Shown one piece after another: positions 17,080-23,339 of a stretch of DNA of 26,905 bases. The position numbers and the translations under genes were made by a program. This DNA is from a virus: IMG/VR virus record IMGVR_UViG_3300006737_000155, positions 1 through 26,905 of that record; one strand, written 5' to 3'. The stretch's first letter is position 1. Each line of letters opens with the position of its first letter. The notes beneath the pieces were generated by a model that worked only from the letters and a program-made list of their open reading frames with translations, ran no database searches and was not told where the DNA came from.

Positions 17080-17732
17080 TAGAAGATCGAAGAACCAGTT
17101 GAAACACGACGGTTCATCAATCCACTTGACGGCTGATATGTCGGGAATGAATAGTTGCCGGTCAGCATGTTTGGGCTTTCTTGCGTCAGCTCCATTTGCA
17201 TCAGCAACGCTTGGGCGTCCTGTTCATCTTTCAACGTGTACTTGAACAAGGCTTCAGATCCCAACGTCCGATCAGAAAAAACGCGAGCTGCCCTGATCGT
17301 GACGAAACGATTGAACGCCTCTGGCACGTCGTCCCAAGACAACATCCAAATAACATCCGCCGTTATTTGATTGATGGTTGGATCCATCTGATACGTCCTG
17401 TTCAAGAGGTCGTAAACCCTTGAGCCCCTTAGCTGAAACCGGCCATTCCATTCGTATGGGTTTGGGCTGAACTCGACCACAGTCTCAGGTACTCGGATCT
17501 GACCAAGCGAGTCCCTGGAGAAGGGGTAGGCGTACTCCTTATTCCAGCTCCAGCCACGAACCTGCTCTTGCTTATGCACTTCAAGAAGAGTCCTTTCGGC
17601 AACCCTGGCGTCTTGAATCTGTTCGTTTTCGAGGCTATCTACCGGCTGCTCCCCAATGTTCTCCAGGCAAATGTTTACCGCGTCTAGCAATGTCGTTCGA
17701 CCTGGCGCTCTTGTCTGTTGAACTATGCCCAT
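17079..17732 (-). CDS. Tail tubular protein A (adaptor), T7 gp11-like
   Basis: 217 aa from ATG 17732 (an in-frame TTG at 17738 would add two residues and has no better context). The N-terminal segment LLDAVNICLENIGEQPVDSL is characteristic of gp11-type adaptors (T7 196 aa). SRVYDLLNRTY and MLSWDDVPEAFNRFVTIRAARVF continue the family pattern. The adaptor ring connects portal to nozzle. The gene starts about 40 bp downstream of a strong terminator behind the capsid gene, so its transcription depends on read-through or a nearby promoter. Confidence 0.93.
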   Translation of the reverse strand: MGIVQQTRAPGRTTLLDAVNICLENIGEQPVDSLENEQIQDARVAERTLLEVHKQEQVRGWSWNKEYAYPFSRDSLGQIRVPETVVEFSPNPYEWNGRFQLRGSRVYDLLNRTYQMDPTINQITADVIWMLSWDDVPEAFNRFVTIRAARVFSDRTLGSEALFKYTLKDEQDAQALLMQMELTQESPNMLTGNYSFPTYQPSSGLMNRRVSTGSSIF

Positions 17733-17772
17733 GGACAACTACGGGGACGTTGCACACAGTCTATGGCGCATG

Positions 17773-17800
17773 AAAAAAGGGGCCAGCTCCCTGACCCCTT
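17773..17800 (-). terminator. Intrinsic terminator behind the capsid gene
   Basis: On the minus strand AAGGGGTCA and TGGCCCCTT form a 9-bp stem (one G-T wobble) around a 6-nt loop, followed by an unbroken run of T residues (17773-17778). It lies 23 bp past the capsid stop. Its place matches the T7 terminator Tphi after gene 10, which makes capsid transcripts more abundant than tail transcripts. Confidence 0.88.
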
Positions 17801-17822
17801 GATCCCCATCTCCTAAGTCAGC

Positions 17823-18878
17823 TTAAGCAGAGACGGAGATGGCGCAAGCGCACTCAGCGCGAAGCTGACCCATGCCAAGCGCCTGACGGGCAACCATCAG
17901 ATCAGACTGGTACTGAACGCGGAACTCGTTCCCTGTGAGTTGCAATGAAGGTCTCAAAAGAGAGACAACACCAACAGCATCACGGTGGAAAACAAAGCCA
18001 CGGACGTTCGACAGATCCTGAGCATAATCAGGGTTCACATCTCCAGCCACTAATGTGTAATCAGGCTGGGTGACGTGATTACTTGAATAGAGAGGAATGC
18101 CTGCAACTTTTGCAGTCTCGCCCTGAGCGATAGTGCCGTTGCCACCACCACCGTTGAAATCAGTATTGATCGCACGCGATGACTGCGTGATGCAGTAGTA
18201 ATCGTCAGGAGAGAACACCGCATACATGTTGTCAATACTGACATCTTTGGTCTCGAAACCCACACGAGCATCGAAGATGGCATCAACCAACATGTCGCCA
18301 CGAGCTTGACGTGTTTTGGCGTCAAAAGTAGCAGCGTCGTCGCCGAGATCGATGAGCTGGCCTGTCCTTCCAGCATTCAGAGGATCTTTTGCAAGAGGCT
18401 CTGTTGTATTACTAGCGGCGGCGTAAAGTATACGCGCAACACGCTTATCGTATTCGTAAGCTAATGCTCTGCCCAGCTCAGTTGTATAGATTTGACGAAT
18501 ATCATAGAAATTCATCAGCTCATCTACTTGATAAATAGCTGCGTCGGCTACCATCAATGCGTCAAGTTCAATTACTCGCTCATTGATATCAGAAGGATTG
18601 TTGCCTTGACCTAAAATTTGAGTTCCAGGTTGATGATAACGGGCGGCCATTTTTCCAGTAATTGGAAAAGCAACTGACCGGCCTCCACGAATATTTCTTT
18701 CGCGAGTTTTGCCCTTAAATACACAATTAGTCATGAACGCATCAAGAACCTCAGAGCTTCCCAGCTTGAGGAACATGGCGCGATCTTTATCGACGCCATT
18801 CAGCCCTGGACCCCAGGTAGCACCGTCGCCTTTGATCTGGCCTAAGCGTTGCAAAGCAACATCAGGAGGAGTAGGCAT
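17823..18878 (-). CDS. Major capsid protein, T7 gp10-like
   Basis: 351 aa from ATG 18878 (MPTPPDVALQRLG). The longer frame begins at TTG 18941 and would add 21 basic, non-family residues. T7 gp10A is 345 aa. Family-like segments are SSEVLDAFMTNCVFKGKT and RNIRGGRSVAFPITGKM (N-arm and E-loop region), LMVADAAIYQVDELMNFYDIR, and VFSPDDYYCITQSS followed by KVAGIPLYSSNHV near the C-terminal third. It forms the T=7-type procapsid on the scaffold encoded just upstream. No Shine-Dalgarno is close to the chosen ATG; a hairpin lies in the leader and a terminator follows, so this gene seems separately controlled within the operon. Confidence 0.94.
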   Translation of the reverse strand: MPTPPDVALQRLGQIKGDGATWGPGLNGVDKDRAMFLKLGSSEVLDAFMTNCVFKGKTRERNIRGGRSVAFPITGKMAARYHQPGTQILGQGNNPSDINERVIELDALMVADAAIYQVDELMNFYDIRQIYTTELGRALAYEYDKRVARILYAAASNTTEPLAKDPLNAGRTGQLIDLGDDAATFDAKTRQARGDMLVDAIFDARVGFETKDVSIDNMYAVFSPDDYYCITQSSRAINTDFNGGGGNGTIAQGETAKVAGIPLYSSNHVTQPDYTLVAGDVNPDYAQDLSNVRGFVFHRDAVGVVSLLRPSLQLTGNEFRVQYQSDLMVARQALGMGQLRAECACAISVSA

Positions 18879-18891
18879 GATTAGATTTTTC

Positions 18892-18931
18892 GGAGGAATA
18901 GTTTTGGTTTTGTTTGACCGCCCATTCCTCC
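18892..18931 (-). promoter_or_regulatory. Hairpin in the capsid gene leader
   Basis: GGAGGAAT (minus strand, 18931-18924) pairs perfectly with ATTCCTCC (18899-18892) across a 24-nt A-rich loop, ending about 13 nt before the capsid ATG. The 5' arm is a good Shine-Dalgarno-like sequence, but it is too distant from the ATG to serve it and is locked in the stem. It is a possible processing or translational-control element. The pairing is seen; the role is inference. Confidence 0.5.
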
Positions 18932-18991
18932 CTGGCTGCAAGTTATCCTTTCGGGCTTGCCCAGTTCCGGTTGCTGTCTAACAACAACTTA

Positions 18992-19912
18992 CTAGAAGTC
19001 TGGTGAAGCGTGCAATATCATCGCCACCTTGTTCCTGTAAGCCTCATCAACATCGTAAAGACGCTGACCTCTGTCATTCCGTTTATTCATTGCGTCGAGG
19101 ACTTGCTGTTGACTTTCAAACCTGACCACCGTGTCTGTTGGTGATCCGCCCCCGTAGAGCTTTGGCTCCACAACAGCGTCAGGGGCCACCTGACGGGCTT
19201 GCATTGCCTTCAATGCCCAACTAATGGCCTCTTTGTTGCCCGAGTCCACCACAGCGTTGTAATTGGCTAATTCTTCTGCTGGCAGGTTGGCTTTAGCCCA
19301 GCCACTTAGCTGATCAAAGTTCTCTTGGCCGCCAACAGATTGCAGCAGCTCTGTTGCATCAGCATCAGACAGTCCCGCCTCGCCAGTTGACGGGGCGGAT
19401 TGCGCCTTTGATACATAGTTCTCCACCACTTGGCGGGGCACTTTGAATGTTTCAGCCAGCGTGTCGTAGTGCTCCGAGATGTCAGCGCCCTGGTCGGCGT
19501 TCCACATCAACTCAGCAAGATCGACACCTTTCTCGGCAAGTGCTCCAACTGCTTCTTTGCCATAAACCTCACTGGCTTGATCAGCGGAATAGCCAGGAGC
19601 TTCGGCTGCTTCAGGCTCAGCAGCAGGCTCAGGCTGAGGTTCAGCAGAAGACTGCTGACCCATCTTGCGCTGAAGCTCCGCATAAGCCTTCGCCAAATCT
19701 TGGGGAGACTTGAACTTGCCGAGGATTGCTTCTTCTTCCTGAAGTTGTTCCTGTTCCTGGGCAAATTCTTCGACAATTCCCTCTTGGCCGGGGCCAACCA
19801 TCCCGCCCTTTTCGCCTTCAGGAACAGTCAGTTGAGGTGAAGTGTCGGTTTGTGATCCTTCGACAAAAGGTTGAGGATCGGCCATTACTGGTCTGCCGAG
19901 TTCAGGACTCAT
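18992..19912 (-). CDS. Scaffolding protein, T7 gp9-like
   Basis: 306 aa (T7 gp9 307 aa). ATG at 19912 overlaps the portal stop as ATGA; a second in-frame ATG ten residues in (MADPQPFVEG) is an alternative. The protein is strongly acidic, with an E/Q-rich region near 45-60, then the scaffold signature GKFKSPQDLAKAYAELQRKMGQ (about 65-86), an Ala/Glu/Pro-rich linker, and a helical C-terminal half. The scaffold lines the procapsid interior and leaves before DNA packaging. It is flanked by portal and capsid genes as in T7. Confidence 0.93.
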   Translation of the reverse strand: MSPELGRPVMADPQPFVEGSQTDTSPQLTVPEGEKGGMVGPGQEGIVEEFAQEQEQLQEEEAILGKFKSPQDLAKAYAELQRKMGQQSSAEPQPEPAAEPEAAEAPGYSADQASEVYGKEAVGALAEKGVDLAELMWNADQGADISEHYDTLAETFKVPRQVVENYVSKAQSAPSTGEAGLSDADATELLQSVGGQENFDQLSGWAKANLPAEELANYNAVVDSGNKEAISWALKAMQARQVAPDAVVEPKLYGGGSPTDTVVRFESQQQVLDAMNKRNDRGQRLYDVDEAYRNKVAMILHASPDF

Positions 19913-21555
19913 TGAGGTTGAGGTTCAGGGTTTTCGGATTGGATCTGCATGTTCTGAGCAGTCTGCGCTGCATCAGCCATGTTCTTCGGATCAGCCAACT
20001 TTGACTGCATCAGCATTGCTTGCTGCTGCTGTTGTTGTGCTGCTTGTTGTTCTTGGGCAAGCTCTTCGTCGGTCTTGATTAGACCAACAGTGTCGATGCC
20101 CATGGAATATGCAAGGCGCTTAATCAGCTCTGATGGCTTCAGATAGGTTTGTAATCCTTCTGGCCCCATTGTCTGACCAAGCGTTGTCGTAAACCTTACT
20201 AGCTGCTCCAAATCGTTGCCACGACCAACAGCGGCAAGGCCCACAGTCATGACAGGTTTGACCAACTCTTTTGGCAGCCTGGGCACCTTCTTCTCACGCT
20301 GAAGAATGTCAAGCTTGCGGGAGACATAAGGCACCTGAAATTCGGTCTGCAAAATGCTGTAGATCGACCCCAGCGAGTTCTCAATCTGTAAGGCCTGTAG
20401 GCGTACCTCTTCCGCTGTTGTGCGCTCACTATCTCTCACATCAGCCAGCATGAAAGCCTGTGACAGCCTGGCTTCTATCTGAGTTTTGCCTTGCATTGCA
20501 ACTTGCAGATCTGTGGATTTCTGCACCTGCAAAGCCATCACATCCTGAGGGTCTCCTGTGACAAACGAACCGTTTGGACTGTCGGCAAGATTGGCTGCTT
20601 TGGTGACACCAGACGGCTTAACTAGGAACAAAATTTTGCTACTTGCAAGGCTCCCTTCTGCAATTGCTTGGCACAACGCTTCCACAGTCTGAAGATCAGC
20701 CAAGGCCGCGGCTTCCACGTAACTGATGCCATACATTTGCCCATCGCTGCGCGTCATTCGTAGGGGCATCCATGGATTTACGTCTTCTGGAGCACGACCT
20801 TTAGAGCCGGGAATGATCTTGTTATTGACCTCCTGGTGCCACTTGACCGTCCCTTTCTTCCCTTGGCCATTTCGTTCCCAAGTGATATGGGTGTAAATCC
20901 GAACCGTGTCGCCAGAATCACGACGTGGAACAGGTTGAGCAATGTCATCAATCAAGCCACTGGTGATGTCGTCGTCATCCTCTGGATTACGAATCAGATC
21001 CTGCACTTTTTGCGGCAGCGTCTCAATTGCCAGTTGTTCGCACGTAATTACTTCCAATGGATTTCCCATCGGATCCCGCTGACAGACGTAGCGGTTTAGG
21101 TGAAAACAACGCAGGCCTTCTGGAGCTACATAAAGCAGTGCATTGCCGCCAACGATTAGATGCAGCAATGCCTCATGGAAAACCACGCGGTCATTGCTGG
21201 CCTCGATCTCTCGGAGCACCTGGCGCTCGATTTGACTCAAGGCCATCTCAAACTCAGACTTTTGCTCTGGACTTACACCTTGAGCATTTAGCTCGGCTTC
21301 ATCCAGCGAGAAGCGAAAAAACTGCTGCGTTGGTGGAAGCAATGCCAAAAGCATTCGGCTTGCCAGGTTCAAACAGCCCCTAGCTCCAATGCCATTCCAT
21401 GGGACTGGATAGGTCTCCTTGGTATTGGCGACTGGTTCTGAACTGGTCGGGATGAGATACGGAATCGTCAGTTGCGCACAAGCGCGACCACGACTTAGGT
21501 AATAGTCCCGGTCAGATTGCAGGTCTTCGTAGCGTTGAGCAGCAGTTTTACGCAT
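19909..21555 (-). CDS. Portal (head-tail connector) protein, T7 gp8-like
   Basis: 548 aa (T7 gp8 536 aa), ATG at 21555 two bases after the preceding stop (TAA-TC-ATG). The N-terminal RYEDLQSDRDYYLSRGRACAQ, then NGIGARGCLNLASRMLLALLPP near 55-75, and YGISYVEAAALADLQTVEALCQA and QAFMLADVRDSERTTAEEVR further on are characteristic of podoviral connectors. The tail end is very Gln-rich (a run of six Q after QQAA). It forms the dodecameric vertex through which the terminase packages DNA. Confidence 0.95.
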   Translation of the reverse strand: MRKTAAQRYEDLQSDRDYYLSRGRACAQLTIPYLIPTSSEPVANTKETYPVPWNGIGARGCLNLASRMLLALLPPTQQFFRFSLDEAELNAQGVSPEQKSEFEMALSQIERQVLREIEASNDRVVFHEALLHLIVGGNALLYVAPEGLRCFHLNRYVCQRDPMGNPLEVITCEQLAIETLPQKVQDLIRNPEDDDDITSGLIDDIAQPVPRRDSGDTVRIYTHITWERNGQGKKGTVKWHQEVNNKIIPGSKGRAPEDVNPWMPLRMTRSDGQMYGISYVEAAALADLQTVEALCQAIAEGSLASSKILFLVKPSGVTKAANLADSPNGSFVTGDPQDVMALQVQKSTDLQVAMQGKTQIEARLSQAFMLADVRDSERTTAEEVRLQALQIENSLGSIYSILQTEFQVPYVSRKLDILQREKKVPRLPKELVKPVMTVGLAAVGRGNDLEQLVRFTTTLGQTMGPEGLQTYLKPSELIKRLAYSMGIDTVGLIKTDEELAQEQQAAQQQQQQAMLMQSKLADPKNMADAAQTAQNMQIQSENPEPQPQ

Positions 21556-21557
21556 GA

Positions 21558-22037
21558 TTAGATCGAAAGGTTTGTGCCACGACTACGAGCAGATCCGCGA
21601 GCCACATTTGCTTGAGTTGATGCAGCCCCACGGCCACTAGGACGTGATGCGGTTTGCGATGCAGTTGGAGCCATAGGTTGCTTCTGCCCAAGGATCCGCA
21701 AGGAAGAAACAACCGATTGGCCACTGGTTCTGATGCCAGAAAGTTTTTCAGCTTGCTGAGATTGAAGGCCAAGCACTTCTTTACTCTGCGCCTTTTCCTG
21801 CTCAACCATCTCGGCTTGTAATCGCTGAGACTCGGCCTGCTGCTGCGCAATTAAGGCTTTTCGCTGAGACGATAATTCATCAACTTCTTTCTGCCGCATT
21901 TTCGCGACCCGTTTGTAGTGCTCCTCCCTGGTCTCACCTAAATAAACGATCTCCCCAGTCTTTTTACTTCTAAACCCCACAGAAAGACCTTTGGGGTCGG
22001 ACCCGGCTTCAGCCCCCTCAATGCTTCCAGCACACAT
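21558..22037 (-). CDS. Small Met-Cys protein 3 of the trio (unknown function, probably virion-associated)
   Basis: 159 aa from ATG 22037 (MCAGSIEGAEAG). The GGAG Shine-Dalgarno 7 nt upstream selects this start rather than the TTG two codons earlier. After the N-terminus there is a short globular patch (VGFRSKKTGEIVYLGETREEHYKRV, about residues 22-46), a long Q/E/A coiled coil (about 50-100), then a Ser/Ala/Arg-rich tail with SSLRILG and the ending GTNLSI. It shares the Met-Cys start, central coiled coil, LRI-type motif and GxxL(N/S)I end with its two upstream neighbours. It sits directly before the portal gene. I do not recognise a characterised family; a connector or ejection-associated role is only a guess from location. 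Confidence 0.75.
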   Translation of the reverse strand: MCAGSIEGAEAGSDPKGLSVGFRSKKTGEIVYLGETREEHYKRVAKMRQKEVDELSSQRKALIAQQQAESQRLQAEMVEQEKAQSKEVLGLQSQQAEKLSGIRTSGQSVVSSLRILGQKQPMAPTASQTASRPSGRGAASTQANVARGSARSRGTNLSI

Positions 22038-22468
22038 AATCAAACTCCGATGTTGAGGCCAGAGCCAGCACTAGCCATTGTTCCGCCAGTGCTGATCTTG
22101 AGATTTTTCTTGGGCTTTTTCTTCTCAGTAACAGCAGCAGTTGTTTGAGCACCTTCTGGAATTTCTGTTTGCTGCGCTGACGTTGTATAGGCAGCTGCTT
22201 GATCAGCAGAAGACGCGGCTGCTGCGGCTGCGGATTCCGCCGCGAAATTAGCCTGAAGCTCAGCAGTCTCTGCGTCAGCCGCATCGATTTGAGCTTGAAG
22301 CTGAGACTGGAACTGACTCTGCTGTTGCATCATCTGTTCCTGGTATTGATCAAGAGAACGCTGATTTCTGTCTATATCGGCCTGGGATGGACCGACATAT
22401 TCAACTTTTGGAGCGCTAGGACGACCACCACCACACATAATCAAACTCCTAAGTAATGTTGAGGCCAG
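22031..22468. repeat. Duplicated gene-junction sequence between the Met-Cys genes
   Basis: CACACATAATCAAACTCC occurs at 22031-22048 and 22432-22449, and ATGTTGAGGCCAG follows each time (22050-22062 and 22456-22468), separated by 1 nt in one copy and 6 nt in the other. Thirty-one bases are thus identical. On the minus strand the block encodes the C-terminal GLNI of one gene, its stop, the GGAG ribosome binding site and the ATG-TGT start of the next. Confidence 0.85.
22040..22438 (-). CDS. Small Met-Cys protein 2 of the trio (unknown function, probably virion-associated)
   Basis: 132 aa from ATG 22438 (MCGGGRPSAP), preceded by AGGAG at 7 nt. A longer in-frame opening would add 53 residues inside the previous gene and is not needed. 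The body has a Gln-rich coiled coil (about 20-60), an Ala/Ser-rich stretch, then KKPKKNLKISTGG and the ending GSGLNIGV. The stop falls within the leader of the next gene, so translation is likely coupled. It is a paralogue in layout of the genes on either side, with nearly identical junction DNA. No known fold or catalytic motif is visible. Confidence 0.78.
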   Translation of the reverse strand: MCGGGRPSAPKVEYVGPSQADIDRNQRSLDQYQEQMMQQQSQFQSQLQAQIDAADAETAELQANFAAESAAAAAASSADQAAAYTTSAQQTEIPEGAQTTAAVTEKKKPKKNLKISTGGTMASAGSGLNIGV

Positions 22469-22850
22469 TGCCCTGGCTAGATGAATTGGCCGTGCGGCCA
22501 ATGCGTAAGGACTTACGCCCTTTGGTTGTTTTAACGCCGCGATCTTTTGAGCCAATCTCAGGAGCTTGCGCTGGCTCCTCTGGCGGGGGAGCGCCAATCA
22601 ACGTAGATAAACGCATGGCTTCTTCGTTCAAAGCCGACGCATCATTCGCTGCGGCAGTTTTGTCTGCGGCAATTTCAGATCTGACAGTGTTTTGCGACTG
22701 CAAAGCGCTCTGCAACTGCTGCTGCATTGCCATAGAGCTGCTATTTATTTGCTGCTCAATCGCAGAACGTTGCAACTCAAATTGCTTGTCGTAAGCGTTG
22801 TAGTCAGGCTGATAAATCGTGCCGCCACCTCCGCCACCTCCGCCACACAT
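22449..22850 (-). CDS. Small Met-Cys protein 1 of the trio (unknown function, probably virion-associated)
   Basis: 133 aa from ATG 22850, which overlaps the stop of the 65-aa gene (TGATG) and has GGAGGG upstream; an in-frame extension of 32 residues exists but would overlap that gene entirely. It begins MCGGGGGGGGTIYQPDYNAY: Met-Cys followed by eight glycines. Then come a Q/S/A coiled coil (about 25-75), a Pro-rich linker (PPPEEPAQAP), and a C-terminal KSLRIGRT with ending GTGLNIT. Removal of the first Met would leave an N-terminal Cys. Composition suggests a flexible, extended protein; function not recognised. Confidence 0.78.
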   Translation of the reverse strand: MCGGGGGGGGTIYQPDYNAYDKQFELQRSAIEQQINSSSMAMQQQLQSALQSQNTVRSEIAADKTAAANDASALNEEAMRLSTLIGAPPPEEPAQAPEIGSKDRGVKTTKGRKSLRIGRTANSSSQGTGLNIT

Positions 22851-23047
22851 CAGCCACCCTCCATTTCCATGACGACAGTCTCTGATTGCTGGTCTAATGA
22901 TTTTTGCGCCAGCCATTTGACGACTGACACCTGACCAGCACGCCAAATGATCTCTCGATCACTCCACGACAAGTCAGGAGATCGATCAGGAAACTCAGCC
23001 GCGAGAGCAGCCACAAGCCTCTCATCAATTTGTGGAAGATAAGGCAC
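22850..23047 (-). CDS. 65-aa conserved-type phage protein upstream of portal genes (unknown function)
   Basis: 65 aa with a GTG start at 23047; an in-frame stop 33 bp upstream limits any extension, and no ATG is available in between. The sequence PYLPQIDERLVAALAAEFPD, then SDREIIWRAGQVSVVKWLAQK, resembles a small protein commonly found near the portal in T7-like phages. It is probably helical, with no membrane segment. It heads the leftward group leading to the portal and is divergent from the small terminase-like gene across a 58-bp spacer. Confidence 0.75.
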   Translation of the reverse strand: MPYLPQIDERLVAALAAEFPDRSPDLSWSDREIIWRAGQVSVVKWLAQKSLDQQSETVVMEMEGG

Positions 23048-23105
23048 TCTGCGCAGCTGTAGATATGGCCATGGTATCTAAGCTTCAGTCAGAAACCCAA
23101 TAGTT
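23048..23105. promoter_or_regulatory. Divergent spacer with imperfect palindrome
   Basis: These 58 bp separate a leftward gene (GTG at 23047) from the only rightward gene (ATG at 23106). In the middle (23061-23079) AGATA and TATCT form 5-bp arms around TGGCCATGG. No convincing -35/-10 pair is visible in either direction. Being the only divergent junction inside the window, it is the logical place for a rightward start signal. Confidence 0.35.
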
Positions 23106-23339
23106 ATGTCCGATCAGCTAAGCAAGCTCAGCGAGATGCACGACCTCGTAATCGATCAAGTGCTGGAAGATCTTCAGAACGGTGATCGTCGGGCACGTCA
23201 AGAAGCGATGGCATTACTGAAGAACAGCAACGTCACTGCTGTTGCAGCTGAGGGTTCAACCCTCAAGAAGCTTGCAGGCAAGCTCGACTTCTCTGAGATG
23301 AGCGACAAAGTAGTGCCGCTTAAACAGTCAGCCTCTTAA
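23106..23339 (+). CDS. terS: Small terminase subunit-like protein, on the opposite strand to all other virion genes
   Basis: 77 aa on the plus strand, ATG at 23106 with no clear Shine-Dalgarno. The pattern fits podoviral small terminase subunits (T7 gp18 is 89 aa): a helical N-terminus with HDLVIDQVLEDLQNGDRRA, then ARQEAMALLKNSNVTA (the usual A..FLK.N.I element), and an end LKKLAGKLDFSEM. Small terminase recognises phage DNA and regulates the large subunit. The minus strand has no alternative gene here, supporting this reading. Its 3' end overlaps the 3' end of terL by 20 bp (23320-23339). The direction is odd: it would have to be transcribed against the late operon. Family call good but based on a short sequence; opposite-strand coding is certain if the gene is real. 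Confidence 0.72.
   Translation: MSDQLSKLSEMHDLVIDQVLEDLQNGDRRARQEAMALLKNSNVTAVAAEGSTLKKLAGKLDFSEMSDKVVPLKQSAS

Noticed and set aside
18879-18941. TTG start adding 21 residues to the capsid protein
   Set aside because: The added stretch is basic, unlike capsid N-arms, lies across the leader hairpin, and the resulting length departs from the family.
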